Positions 32,033 to 40,891 of a stretch of 64,000 nucleotides of DNA are shown here, piece by piece. The stretch spans positions 682,001-746,000 of the forward strand of contig NZ_JAYEES010000003.1 of the NCBI RefSeq assembly GCF_034653275.1. The letters are read 5' to 3'. Position numbers and translations under genes: made by a program. The DNA is from Nitrospirillum sp034653275 (GTDB taxonomy: Bacteria > Pseudomonadota > Alphaproteobacteria > Azospirillales > Azospirillaceae). The notes beneath the pieces were generated by a model. The model saw only the letters and a list, made by a program, of their open reading frames with translations. It was not told the origin of the DNA and did not search any database. Positions within the stretch are counted from its first letter, which is position 1, and each line of letters begins with the position of its first letter.

Positions 32033-33052
32033 TCAGATCGTCTCGGTTTCGCGCACGGTCAGCGGGCTGCCGGCGGCGAAGCGGGCGATCTCATCCTTGC
32101 GCAGGAAGGCCACGCCGGGATGGCTCTTGGCGTAGGTCAGGAACTTGTCCCACACCCGCACCATCTGCGGCGTGCCGCTGATGCGGTCGTGCGCGCTGAT
32201 GGACATCATGCGCCGGCGGTGGCCCGCCTCCTCATACAGCTGGTCGAAGTCCAGGGTGACCTGTTCCAGGAACTGGTTGGGCGTGTAGTTACGGCCCTCG
32301 ATCAGCACGATGTCGTTGTTGCGCAGGGTGTAGGGCACGACCACGAAGTCGCGGCCGTCCACCTGCTCGATGAAGGGCTCATCCCGGCTGACGTCGTCGA
32401 TGTGGTAGAGGTAGCCCAGCTCCTGCAACAGCGGCAGGGTGTAGGGGCCGCGGCGCAGCCAATTGGCGTTGTAGCCCACGGGCGTCTGGCCGGTGACCTC
32501 CGCCACCATGGTGCGGGCCTCGGTCAGGAAGCGGCGTTCCTCCTCCCGGCTCATGGCGTATTCGCTGCTCCAGCGCGGGCCGTGGCCCGCGGCCTCATGG
32601 CCGCGCTTCACGATCTCGCGCGCCAGGTCCGGGTTCTTGCGCACCGCCTCGCCGATCATGTGCGAGGTGACCTTGACGCCGTGCTTGTCCCACAGGTCCA
32701 GCATGCGGGGCACACCCTCGCGATAGCCATAGGCGAACCAGGTGTTGGCGACCGGATCGCTGGGCACGCTGTCGGGGAAGTCCACCTTGGGGAAGGGGTT
32801 GTCGGTGCCCTTCAGCGGCTGGCCGCCCGCCTCGAACTGCATGGACACGCTGATGACCAGGCGGGTGTCTCCGGGCCAGAAGCCGGCTCCCTGGGGTTTA
32901 GGGGGCGCCGGCTTCACGGCGGGGGCCTTGGGGCTGGACTCGGCGGCCCCGGCGGTGGCGCTGCCCAAGGCCATGCCGGCGGCCAGCACGCCGGCACCAG
33001 CGCCGGCATGGGTCAGGAAGCCGCGGCGGCTGGCGATGATATCGGTGCTCAT
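32033..33052 (-). CDS. Tat-exported polysaccharide-deacetylase-like protein
   Basis: The 339-residue protein begins with a Tat signal (SRRGFLTHAGAGAGVLAAGMALG) and an Ala/Pro-rich linker. The NodB-type domain follows: VISVSMQFEAGG in place of the usual TFDD, HMIGEAV, and RGHEAAGHGPRW with two metal-type His. It is close to the PuuE/allantoinase-like branch that hydrolyses amides on small cyclic ureides or sugars. The substitution of the catalytic Asp pair makes a classical polysaccharide deacetylase activity doubtful. It is followed closely by the VOC gene in the same direction and preceded by the SnoaL-like gene, a likely three-gene operon. Confidence 0.82.
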   Translation of the reverse strand: MSTDIIASRRGFLTHAGAGAGVLAAGMALGSATAGAAESSPKAPAVKPAPPKPQGAGFWPGDTRLVISVSMQFEAGGQPLKGTDNPFPKVDFPDSVPSDPVANTWFAYGYREGVPRMLDLWDKHGVKVTSHMIGEAVRKNPDLAREIVKRGHEAAGHGPRWSSEYAMSREEERRFLTEARTMVAEVTGQTPVGYNANWLRRGPYTLPLLQELGYLYHIDDVSRDEPFIEQVDGRDFVVVPYTLRNNDIVLIEGRNYTPNQFLEQVTLDFDQLYEEAGHRRRMMSISAHDRISGTPQMVRVWDKFLTYAKSHPGVAFLRKDEIARFAAGSPLTVRETETI

Positions 33053-33067
33053 GGCTGGTCGCTCCTT

Positions 33068-33610
33068 CTACTGGGCCACCACGCCCAACTGGCGCAGCAG
33101 GGTCAGGTTGTCTTCGATGTGCCAGTTCTCGGCGATGCGGCCGTCCTGGACGCGGTAGAGGTCGGTGGCGATGAAATCGACGGTCTGGCCCTTGCCCTGA
33201 ACGTCGCCGAAATGCCCGGTGAAATGGCCCTGGAAGCGGAAGTGCACGGTCACCCGGTCACCGGCCACCACCAGCTGTTCGACGCTGGCCGTCAGGTCGG
33301 GGATGGCCGCCCGCACGAAGGCCGAGGCGGCCAGCGGCCCCGGCACGCCCTGGGCGCGGCCCGGGGGCAGGGTGCGGTCGGTGAAGTGCGGCGCCAGCGC
33401 CGCGTGGGCCAGGGCCTCATCGCCGGTGGACCAGAATGTGGCGTAGCGAAGGGCGGCCAGGATTTCGGCATCGGCCTGCGCCTTGGGCAGGCTGGCGTCC
33501 ACGGTCACATGTTTGGGCTGAACCAGGGTGTCGGCGCCGGCCGCGAGGGCCAGGGGCGAGGCGGTCAACGCGAAGGCCAGGACGGTGCCGCGCATCACGG
33601 AAAGAGGCAT
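33068..33610 (-). CDS. Secreted SnoaL-like/ester cyclase-type protein
   Basis: The ATG at 33610 is chosen because GGAG lies 6 nt before it and it gives a clean signal peptide (MPLSVMRGTVLAFALTASPLALA). The 180-residue product has a SnoaL/NTF2-like fold: FWSTGDEALAHAALAPHFTDRTLPPGRAQG, RAAIPDLTASVEQLVVAGDRVTVHFRFQGHFTG, DLYRVQDGRIAENWHIEDNLTLLRQLGV. It lies 15 bp upstream of the deacetylase-like gene, so both are probably cotranscribed. It is divergent from the LysR regulator with a 125-bp gap. Confidence 0.82.
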   Translation of the reverse strand: MPLSVMRGTVLAFALTASPLALAAGADTLVQPKHVTVDASLPKAQADAEILAALRYATFWSTGDEALAHAALAPHFTDRTLPPGRAQGVPGPLAASAFVRAAIPDLTASVEQLVVAGDRVTVHFRFQGHFTGHFGDVQGKGQTVDFIATDLYRVQDGRIAENWHIEDNLTLLRQLGVVAQ

Positions 33611-33685
33611 CTTACGCTCCATCGACTGGGGAAAAGGCGATTGGGGGATGAATTCGATGGGCAAACGGTAGCCTAAGGTTTAGTT

Positions 33686-33738
33686 CGCAAGAATATGCCG
33701 TGATCGGCAGTGTCTGTTGTGTTATTCGCAAGAATATG
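33686..33738. repeat. 14-bp direct repeat overlapping the LysR start codon
   Basis: TTCGCAAGAATATG occurs at 33686-33699 and again at 33725-33738. The second copy contains the LysR start codon. The copies are 39 bp apart in the gap between divergent genes. They may be binding sites for the regulator itself. Confidence 0.55.
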
Positions 33739-34635
33739 GCCGACACCTTTTCCGATATGGCGACCTTCGTCCGCGTGGTTGAGGCGGGCAGCCTGTCCGC
33801 AGCGGCCCGCGAACTGGGACAATCGCTGGCCGTCATCAGCCGCCGCGTCAGCGGGCTGGAGGAACGGCTGGGCGTGCGCCTGCTGAACCGCACCACCCGT
33901 ACCCTGGCCCTGACGGAGGAAGGCGCCGCCTACCACGCCCGCTGCGTCCGCATACTGGCGGAGGTGGAGGAGGCGGAGATGGAGGCGACCAAGGGCCGCC
34001 ACACCGCCACCGGCCTGCTGCGCCTGACCTCCACCGTGGCCTTCAGCCGCCACTTGGCGCCCCTGCTGCAGGAATTCCAGGCGCTGCACCCCGGCCTGCA
34101 GGTCCACCTGCATGCCGCCGATACCCTGTTCAACATCATCGACAACGGCTTCGACCTCGCCATCCGCTTCGGCGCGCTGGCGGACAGCAGCCTGATCGCC
34201 CGCCAACTGGCGCCCAACCGGCGGGTCATTTGCGGCGCGCCCGGCTATCTCGACCGCCGGGGCCGGCCACGGGTGCTGGAGGATCTGCTGGGGCACGACT
34301 GTCTGCTGTTCGGCGACCCGCCGCCCGACCAATGGACCTTCGCCGATGGGCGCGGCGTCCGCGTGCGGGGCCCCCTCAGCAGCAATGACGGCGAACGGGC
34401 GCACGCGTGGGCGCGCGCCGGCGCCGGCCTGGTGCTGAAATCCATCTGGGACGTGCATGAGGATATCGCCGCCGGCCGGCTGGAGGTGGTGCTGCCCCAC
34501 CTGCCGCTGCCGGCCGCCCCCCTGCACGCCGTCTATCCCCACAGCCGCCACGCCGCCGCCAAGGTGCGCCTATGCGTTGACTTCCTGGCCGACCGCCTCC
34601 GGCGCATGACGCCGGCCTTGGTTGATCATTCATGA
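33736..34635 (+). CDS. LysR-family transcriptional regulator
   Basis: The 299-residue protein has the LysR winged helix at the N-terminus (MATFVRVVEAGSLSAAARELGQSLAVISRRVSGLEERLGVRLLNRTTRTLALTEEG) and a periplasmic-binding-like effector domain. The ATG at 33736 gives the normal family start; upstream ATGs would add unusual residues. It is divergent from the SnoaL/deacetylase/VOC operon and followed 121 bp later by an SDR gene in the same direction. Either neighbour could be its target. A direct repeat overlaps its start codon, suggesting autoregulation. Confidence 0.9.
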   Translation: MADTFSDMATFVRVVEAGSLSAAARELGQSLAVISRRVSGLEERLGVRLLNRTTRTLALTEEGAAYHARCVRILAEVEEAEMEATKGRHTATGLLRLTSTVAFSRHLAPLLQEFQALHPGLQVHLHAADTLFNIIDNGFDLAIRFGALADSSLIARQLAPNRRVICGAPGYLDRRGRPRVLEDLLGHDCLLFGDPPPDQWTFADGRGVRVRGPLSSNDGERAHAWARAGAGLVLKSIWDVHEDIAAGRLEVVLPHLPLPAAPLHAVYPHSRHAAAKVRLCVDFLADRLRRMTPALVDHS

Positions 34636-34756
34636 AAACGGAATGATAAAACCAGCTCATGGCCATTTTCGCAGGAAACACTGAAGCGTAATCCTTTGGG
34701 TGTCGGGCCGGCGATGACGCCCAGGCCCTCTCCTCCTGAAGATAAGGATGCGCATC

Positions 34757-35506
34757 ATGACCCGTTTAACGAACAAGACCGCCCTGATCACCGGCGGCAC
34801 CAGCGGCATCGGCCTGGAAACGGCCCGCCAGTTCATCAATGAGGGCGCCCGCGTCGCCGTCACCGGCAGCAGCGCCGCCAGCGTGGCCCAGGCGCGCGAG
34901 GCGTTGGGCGATAAGGCCCTGGTCATCCAGGCCGACGCCGGCGACGTGGCCGGCCAGCAGGCGATCGCGGCCAAGGTGCGCCAGGCCTTCGGCACGCTGG
35001 ACGCCGTGTTCATCAACGCCGGCGTGGCCGATTTCCGCCCGGTGGAGGCCTGGGACGAGGCGGGCTTCGACCGCTCATTCGCGGTGAACGTGAAGGGGCC
35101 CTACTTCCTGATCCAGGCCCTGGTGCCCTTGCTGGCCAACCCGGCCTCCATCATCCTCAACACCTCGATCAACGCCCATATCGGCATGCCCAATTCCAGC
35201 GTCTACGCCGCCACCAAGGCCGCGTTGATCTCCATGGCACGCACCCTGTCGGGGGAACTGATCGGCCGGGGCGTGCGGGTGAACGCCGTCAGCCCGGGCC
35301 CCATCTCCACCCCGCTTTACGGCAAGCTGGGCCTGGCGGAGGCCGACCTTAAGGCCATGGCCGCCGGCATCCTGGCGCAAATCCCCGCCGGCCGCTTCGG
35401 CGACCCTGTGGAGGTGGCCAAGTACGTGGTCTTCCTGGCGTCCGACGAGTCCCGCTTCACCGTGGGCAGTGAACTGGTCATCGATGGCGGCATGAGTACG
35501 CTGTAA
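34757..35506 (+). CDS. Short-chain dehydrogenase/reductase
   Basis: The 249-residue protein is a classical SDR. It has the NAD(P)-binding GGTSGIG (residues 13-19), NAG at FINAGVA, and the catalytic S137, Y150 and K154 (NTSINAHIG and YAATK). The C-terminal SRFTVGSELVIDGGMSTL is typical. The ATG at 34757 has AAGGA about 10 nt upstream; an ATG nine bases earlier is possible. It follows the LysR gene and may be controlled by it. The substrate is not predictable from sequence. Confidence 0.92.
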   Translation: MTRLTNKTALITGGTSGIGLETARQFINEGARVAVTGSSAASVAQAREALGDKALVIQADAGDVAGQQAIAAKVRQAFGTLDAVFINAGVADFRPVEAWDEAGFDRSFAVNVKGPYFLIQALVPLLANPASIILNTSINAHIGMPNSSVYAATKAALISMARTLSGELIGRGVRVNAVSPGPISTPLYGKLGLAEADLKAMAAGILAQIPAGRFGDPVEVAKYVVFLASDESRFTVGSELVIDGGMSTL

Positions 35507-35581
35507 GGCCGAAGGACGGCGGCGGGCGGCCTTGATAAGGTCGCCCGGCCCGCCGTTCCTGGTGCTTGAGAGACCCTCCGT

Positions 35582-36801
35582 ATGACCCTGTCCGCGCGCA
35601 GCCGCCCCCCTCGCCTCATCGGCTCGTTCGGTTTGCAGGGCAGCGGTTCCACTTGGGTCTACAATGTCATTCATGGGGTGCTGGAGATATCGGGGGCCCG
35701 CATCGCCCGCTTCTTCGCCAACGACCTGACGCACGACACCGTCCTGGCGCTGCGCGGGGCGGATGTAGCCCTGGTGAAGGCGCATGAGCCGTCGGCGGCC
35801 CTGCTGGCGGCCTGCCTGTTCGCGGGCGCGCCGGTCATCATCACCGTCCGCGACCCGCGCGATGCCGTCGTCTCCCTCATGGAGCGGTTCGGCCATTCGT
35901 TCCAGGAGGCGGCGGACGAGGTGCGCAACAGCGCCCGCTATCTGATGCGCCTGGTGGCCGACTGCCCGGCCTGGGTGCTGCGCTATGAGGACGGCTTCAT
36001 GGAGACGCCGGCCACCGTGTCCCGGATCGCCGCCCATGTCGGCGTTGAAATCAGCGACCACGATGCCGAGGCGATCTTCCAGGCGCACGCGAAGGGCGAG
36101 GTGGTGCGGCGGATCGGCCGCCTCATCCAGGAAGGCCGCATGGGCGACGACAATCCGCGCCTGCGGTTCGACGCGGCGTCCCATTGGCATCCCAACCATG
36201 TCGGCGACGGCCTGGTGGGCAAATACGCCAGGAAACTGACCGCCGACCAGGTCATGGCCGTCGAGATCGCCGGCCGAGACTTCATGGAACGGTTCGGCTA
36301 CGCCCCCCTGACCAGTGGCCTGCCCTCCGGCTACGCCATCGACTTCGGCCCGTCGGGGTGCGTGAACCGCAGTGTGGCGCATGGCTTCTTCCGGCCGGAA
36401 ATCTCGGGCGGCGCCGGGGTCATGTGGGCGCGGACGGCGACGGCCACCGTCGATTATCCCCTGGCCAGCCCCGCCACCTGGGCGCGGGGCACGGTTGACC
36501 TGACCCTGGCGCCCGGCTTTCGTCACGCGGCGGCCCGGGCCCCAATGGGGAACCAAGTGGATCCGCAGGTAGAGATCCAGGTTCAAGGCCGCACGATCGC
36601 CGTGCTGCGGCCGGATCCGGCGGGTGAGGACGGGGTGCAGTTGACCGTCGCCCTGGATGGGGGGAGATACCGGCCGACGGCTGTCTCGAGTTCGTGTTCC
36701 GCACCACGAACGCGGTGAGCGCCGCCGCGCTGGGCCTGTCGCATGACGATCGCAAGCTGGCCGTGGGTGTCCGCCGCATGGCCATTGAGTACGGCGCCTA
36801 G
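35582..36801 (+). CDS. Sulfotransferase-domain protein, apparent frameshift near the C-terminus
   Basis: The unbroken frame (35582-36718, 378 residues) has a PAPS-binding loop (SFGLQGSGSTWVYNVIHG) and the 3'-phosphate motif (IITVRDPRDAVVSLMERFGH), as in cytosolic-type sulfotransferases, then a C-terminal beta-rich part. The end PTAVSSSCSAPRTR looks like wrong-frame sequence. Adding one base to the G6 run at 36659-36664 gives a smooth continuation (DGCLEFVFRTTNAVSAAALGLSHDD...) to a stop at 36799-36801, three bases from the convergent glycosyltransferase stop. A gene or sequencing frameshift is therefore likely. The acceptor is probably a glycan, inferred from the neighbour. Confidence 0.78.
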
Positions 36802-36803
36802 CC

Positions 36804-38744
36804 CTACTCAACCAGGCTGCCGGATCGGGTGGCGGACAGGGTGGCGGACGCCAGCAGGGTCTCGGCGGCGGCGACCACCTCGGTGGGGCTGACCCCCGTT
36901 ATGCAATGCGCCGTGTGCCGCGACACGCAGCCCAGGGCGCAGGCCGGGTCGGCGGGGGCGGTGGGCCGCACGATGCGGTGGGGCACCCCCACGGGGCCGA
37001 AGCGATGGGGCGCGTTCTCATGGTTGTCCGGCGCCGTCAGCGGATGGCAGGAGATTTCGACCACCGGCACGGCCACGGCCGCCGCCATGTGCATCAGGCC
37101 CGAATCGTTGCCGATGTACAGGGCCGCGCGCTCCAGCACGGCGGCGGATTTGCGCAGGTCCAGCCGGCCCGCCAGGTTGTGCGCGCGGCTGCCCAGGGCT
37201 TGGGCCACGGCGGCGGCGTCGCCGGCCACGTCCGTGCCCCCCAGCAGCGCGAACGTCAGGTCGTGGCGCCCCGCCAGGGTCCGCGCCGCCGTGACCACCT
37301 GGTCCACCGGCCAACGCCGGCGCCCGGTCGAGGCGCCCAGGCCCAGGGCCACCAGGGTACGGCCGGCCACGGGCGGCACCGTCGTCCAGGCCGTGGCGCG
37401 GTCGACCTCGTCCAGGTGGATGTCGCAGCGCGGCTCCGATGATGTCGGGGCCGCCCCGCCGCCGCTGACCGCCCGCATCAGCGCGCCCATCACCTCGACC
37501 TCGTGGCAGGGGGCCGGAATGGTCACCACGTCCGTCATCATGGCGGTGAAGGCGGCGTTGAAGCGGGTGAGGTCGGGCATGCGGGGGCTGGTCAGGCCAT
37601 AGCGGCGCGGCACCCCGGCCAGCACCGCGATGTGGTTGGCCAGGTAATAGTCGGGCATCAGGCGGGGGATGATGGTGGCGTCCACCCCTTCCAGGAACGC
37701 GACGGCCTGGTCGATCGTGGCCTCCAGCCAGGCCGTGGCTTCATCGGGCGCGAGCCAGGGCAGACGCACCGGGACCAGCAGCGTGCGATCGATGCGCGGG
37801 TCGCGGGTCACCAGGTCCCGCACACGGGCGCTCGCCATCAACCCGATCTCGCCCCCGAACCAGGGGCGCAGGGGACGCAGGAAGGATGTCAGCAGGACGC
37901 TGTCGCCGATGGAATCCAACTTCAAGATACCCAGCCGGCCCTGCGGCGGCAGGGGACGGGCCCGCTGGTCGGGCGGGATGAAGGGGGCCAGGGTGGCGGC
38001 CAGGCGGTTGGTCAGGCGCGACAGGGCGGCGTCGATGGCGCGCTTGGCCGCGCGCGTCCGCTCTTCGCCATGGTCGGGGCCATCGCCGGACGTCCTGTCC
38101 AGGACGGCGAAGGCGTCCGCCTGGGCGTCGCCGGCCAGGGCCAGCAGATCGCGCGCCCGCATGCGGCCCCGATGCTGATCGGCGCCGCTGGCCTGGGCCA
38201 GGGAGGGCAGGACCAGGCCGCCCGCGGGCAGGTTGGCGACGGGCAGGCCGGCCGCGACGGCGCGCAGCACGACATGATGGCCGGTCCACCGATCCAGCGG
38301 GACGGGGGCGTCGCCGACGCAGGCGGGCAGGGCGTCCACGGGCAGCAGCACGGGGCCGAAATAATGCTCCGGGCGGTCCAGCCGGTCGGCACGGTCCAGG
38401 CGGTACAACGGGCCGATCACCGGCAGCAGGCGGACGACCCCGACGCCGGTGGGCGCCGACGGCCGGCGGTCGGGCAGGGCGATCAGGCCGTCATCCCCGC
38501 ACAACAGCAGGGCCGGTACCGCCATGTCCCGGGCCAGGGTCGCCAGTCCGGCCGCGTCGACGGCATCACCCTCCAGGACGCGGCACCGCTCGTCCGGAAT
38601 ATCCAGAGGGTGACCCGGCGCCCGCAGGACGGTGACCGGCACGCCGGCCGGAAGGCGGCGCAGCAGATGATGCATGACGCGCGGGCCCAAGCGGCCCACG
38701 CGCAACACGACGCCGTAAGTATGCGTCAACCCCCATTCCCCCAT
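36804..38744 (-). CDS. Glycosyltransferase family 9 (heptosyltransferase-like) protein
   Basis: The 646-residue protein is longer than typical GT9 enzymes. Its C-terminal half (from about 275) has the GT9 layout: GRLGILKLDSIGDSVLLTSFLRPLRPWFGGEIGLMAS, then VALGLGASTGRRRWPVDQVV, LLGGTDVAG, and the nucleotide-sugar site AALYIGNDSGLMHMAAAVAVPVVEI. The N-terminal 270 residues are not a known domain to me and may bind an acceptor. It likely adds a sugar to lipopolysaccharide or another surface glycan, in the cytoplasm. It converges on the sulfotransferase gene, hinting at a sulfated glycan. Confidence 0.82.
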   Translation of the reverse strand: MGEWGLTHTYGVVLRVGRLGPRVMHHLLRRLPAGVPVTVLRAPGHPLDIPDERCRVLEGDAVDAAGLATLARDMAVPALLLCGDDGLIALPDRRPSAPTGVGVVRLLPVIGPLYRLDRADRLDRPEHYFGPVLLPVDALPACVGDAPVPLDRWTGHHVVLRAVAAGLPVANLPAGGLVLPSLAQASGADQHRGRMRARDLLALAGDAQADAFAVLDRTSGDGPDHGEERTRAAKRAIDAALSRLTNRLAATLAPFIPPDQRARPLPPQGRLGILKLDSIGDSVLLTSFLRPLRPWFGGEIGLMASARVRDLVTRDPRIDRTLLVPVRLPWLAPDEATAWLEATIDQAVAFLEGVDATIIPRLMPDYYLANHIAVLAGVPRRYGLTSPRMPDLTRFNAAFTAMMTDVVTIPAPCHEVEVMGALMRAVSGGGAAPTSSEPRCDIHLDEVDRATAWTTVPPVAGRTLVALGLGASTGRRRWPVDQVVTAARTLAGRHDLTFALLGGTDVAGDAAAVAQALGSRAHNLAGRLDLRKSAAVLERAALYIGNDSGLMHMAAAVAVPVVEISCHPLTAPDNHENAPHRFGPVGVPHRIVRPTAPADPACALGCVSRHTAHCITGVSPTEVVAAAETLLASATLSATRSGSLVE

Positions 38745-39486
38745 GGACCAACGGCCACTTCAGCCCGGGGGCGGCCCACCCCGGCCGGATCCGTTAACGG
38801 ATCGATGAATTGATACGTGGGGGAGCGTATTTGCCTGGTGGTAGAGCCGCAATAATTAGTGCGACAAATTGCACCATTTACGTTTACTGAATTGGTAATA
38901 GACGCACAATAATGCAATAAATATGGCGGACACTGCTAAGTCTTATCGTCTATTAAATTAGTAATAATAAGAACAATTTTACAACTGTTGTTGGACATAC
39001 CAAGTTTCCAGCCGCTGGGTATAGGACGGCTTCCCAGAGGCGTTGGGATGGTGAAACGAAAACGGCGGCATCCCCCGGGGTGCCGCCGTTTTCGTGGGGA
39101 GTGGGAAGGTCGACCTTCGCTGATGCCGCGCAGAGCCAGATGCTTTATCGCTTACGGCGTGGTCCGGTGGGCGCTGAGATTGCCTTCGGTGGCGGCCGGG
39201 ACGGCCTTGAGCCGGCAGAGGTCCAAGGGCTCCTCCGCCGGCAGGCCGCATCGGGTGGCGACGATACGCGGCCGGGTGGAGTGGGGCGGGGGGATTGGTG
39301 GATGACCTTGTCCGGGCCGACCTGGGGCGCGGGCTCGACAAGGATTTCCGGAAATGGCAAAGACCGGGTGATGGCCGTCGCGTCATATGCGAAGGCTTCA
39401 GGCCGGGCAGCACTCAATTCATCTGGGAAAAGGGCCGGAAAAACTCAACGGCTTGGTCTGGCTATTCGTCCATTACTTGAGACGAA
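38745..39486. other. 742-bp region without a supported gene
   Basis: The part at 38800-38990 is distinctly AT-rich (TTAAATTAGTAATAATAAGAAC and similar), unlike the rest of the window. A terminator-like hairpin stands at 39057-39094. From there to the tRNA gene the sequence is GC-rich but shows no ORF with start, ribosome binding site and codon pattern that I would trust. Frames running antisense through the tRNA are spurious. It may hold the glycosyltransferase promoter, a small RNA, or remnants of integrated DNA next to the tRNA. Confidence 0.5.
39057..39094. terminator. Strong hairpin, terminator-like
   Basis: The stem CGAAAACGGCGGCA pairs perfectly with TGCCGCCGTTTTCG across TCCCCCGGGG. 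The A/T end of the stem would give a U-rich 3' end in either direction. No gene is seen directly upstream on the plus strand. It could end a small RNA or leftward transcription from the tRNA region. Confidence 0.65.
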
Positions 39487-39563
39487 TGGCGCGCCCGGAA
39501 GGACTCGAACCTCCAACCCCCAGATTCGTAGTCTGGTGCTCTATCCAATTGAGCTACGGGCGC
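39487..39563 (-). tRNA. tRNA-Arg (anticodon ACG)
   Basis: On the minus strand the sequence starts GCGCCCGTAGCTCAATTGGA and folds into a complete cloverleaf. It has a 7-bp acceptor stem GCGCCCG/CGGGCGC, a D arm, an anticodon arm CCAGACTACGAATCTGG with loop CTACGAA giving anticodon ACG, and a T arm with GGTTCGAGTCC. The discriminator is G, and CCA is encoded. Position 34 A should be edited to inosine to read CGN codons. Confidence 0.95.
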
Positions 39564-39797
39564 TTTTTCGTCTCACCGGTGTCGGCCGGTGAGGTGGGTG
39601 CTTGTAGAGGATGATCGGGGGGACGCAACAGCTTTTTTTGGTCCCGTTGCATTTTCTTGTCGGCGGCAACCCCCACCCCGCGAGCCGAGCGGGACGCCGG
39701 TGCGTCGCGATGCATTGTCCAGACGGCGGGGATGGGCTATCTACCCAATTCTCCACCTTTGTGAACATTTTTGACCGTTTCGCGGAGCGCCGCCCCC

Positions 39798-40286
39798 ATG
39801 TCGTCCCATCACGCCGATACCGCCAAGAACTTCCCCGTCACCTGGGAAGAACTGCACCGTCATGCCAAGGCGCTGGCCTGGCGCATCAGCGACAAGGGGC
39901 CGTGGAAGGGCATCGTCGCCATCACCCGCGGCGGCCTGGTCCCGGCCGCCATCCTGGCGCGCGAGCTGAACATCCGCCTGATCGACACCATCTGCATCAG
40001 CAGCTACGACCACCAGAACCAGCGCACCGCCCAGAACCTGAAGGCGCCGGTGGCGGTGGAGGGTGAGGGCGAGGGATGGCTGATCGTCGACGACCTGGTC
40101 GACACCGGCAAGACCGCCGCCATTGTGCGCAACATGATGCCCAAGGCGCACTTCGCCACCATCTACGCCAAGCCCGCCGGCCGTCCGCTGGTCGACACCT
40201 TCATCACCGAGGTGTCGCAGGATACCTGGATCCACTTCCCCTGGGACCTGAACCCCATCGCCTACATGCAGATCCGCAACGACTGA
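39798..40286 (+). CDS. gpt: Xanthine phosphoribosyltransferase
   Basis: This enzyme converts xanthine (and guanine) plus PRPP to the nucleotide in purine salvage. The 162-residue product has the family N-terminus (NFPVTWEELHRHAKALAWRI), IVAITRGGLVPAAILARELNIRLIDT, the PRPP-binding WLIVDDLVDTGKTA, and the C-terminal QDTWIHFPWDLNP typical of Gpt. The ATG at 39798 gives the normal length; an upstream in-frame start at 39771 adds nothing conserved. A rho-independent terminator follows 27 bp after the stop. Confidence 0.94.
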   Translation: MSSHHADTAKNFPVTWEELHRHAKALAWRISDKGPWKGIVAITRGGLVPAAILARELNIRLIDTICISSYDHQNQRTAQNLKAPVAVEGEGEGWLIVDDLVDTGKTAAIVRNMMPKAHFATIYAKPAGRPLVDTFITEVSQDTWIHFPWDLNPIAYMQIRND

Positions 40287-40312
40287 TCCGCCCAGGCTAC
40301 GCCCGAAACGAG

Positions 40313-40344
40313 CGGCCCCGCCGGAACGCCCGGCGGGGCCGTTT
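40313..40344 (+). terminator. Rho-independent terminator after gpt
   Basis: A perfect 12-bp stem CGGCCCCGCCGG / CCGGCGGGGCCG with loop AACGC is followed by TTTGCG. It lies 26 bp beyond the gpt stop. Confidence 0.85.
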
Positions 40345-40368
40345 GCGTTGTGCGCTATGTTCTTCCTG

Positions 40369-40449
40369 GGTCGCGACCGCGTCCGCCGGAGCGGGTGCCG
40401 AAGGGCGCAGCGAGGATGGCAAGCGGGCGGATGCCCGCGCCCGCAGGGA
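40369..40449. repeat. Intergenic hairpin repeat, single copy
   Basis: This member of the dispersed family contains a CGCGACCGCG-type hairpin A followed by CCGCCGGAG and the GAGGATGGCAAG block. Hairpin B, GCGGGC-GGAT-GCCCGC, keeps the GGAT loop but has a different stem from the other copies. It sits between gpt and the convergent secreted protein gene. Confidence 0.65.
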
Positions 40450-40450
40450 A

Positions 40451-40891
40451 CTACTTGGATTCCGGCGCCACCACGTCGCTCAGGTGCGGGGTGTCCGGGT
40501 CGGCGATGATGGCGCGCAGGGCCGAGCGGTCCTGCGGCAGCTTGCCCTGCGGCACGTCCATCAGGGTGTCGGCGCGGGTGCTGATGGGCACGGGCTTGCC
40601 GTAGATGGCGTTCAGCCGCTCATACTCCGCGCGGTGGAAGGCGTCGTCCTCCTCATAGCTGGGGTAGGCGCGCGGGGTGATGATGATGTCTTCCTGCCGC
40701 GTCGCCGTCTCGGCCGCGCGGCGCGGGCCCGGTGCCGGCACGGTCACCGTCTGGGTGGTGGCGGTCGGCTGGGCGGTGGTGGTCTGCTGCGCCCCGGCGG
40801 GGGCGGCCAGCAGCGCGCCCGTCATCAACGCGCCCGACAGCAGCGTGGCGCTCATGGTTAGGGTTTTGGTGTGGACAAGGCGGGTCGGCAT
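40451..40891 (-). CDS. Secreted protein of unknown function
   Basis: I do not recognise a family. The 146-residue protein has an N-terminal signal peptide with a hydrophobic core (ATLLSGALMTGALLAAPAGA), then a low-complexity Thr/Gln/Ala/Pro segment (QQTTTAQPTATTQTVTVPAPGP) and a polar C-terminal domain (EDDAFHRAEYERLNAIYGKPVPIST). It has no cysteines in the mature part and no membrane segment. It probably lies in the periplasm. It stands alone between gpt and the RNA methyltransferase gene. Confidence 0.7.
   Translation of the reverse strand: MPTRLVHTKTLTMSATLLSGALMTGALLAAPAGAQQTTTAQPTATTQTVTVPAPGPRRAAETATRQEDIIITPRAYPSYEEDDAFHRAEYERLNAIYGKPVPISTRADTLMDVPQGKLPQDRSALRAIIADPDTPHLSDVVAPESK

Noticed and set aside
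39080..39592. Plus-strand frame of 170 codons through the tRNA-Arg gene
   Set aside because: It reads RTRTSNPQIRSLVLYPIELRA, the well-known antisense translation of a tRNA-Arg gene, and has no start or ribosome binding site support.
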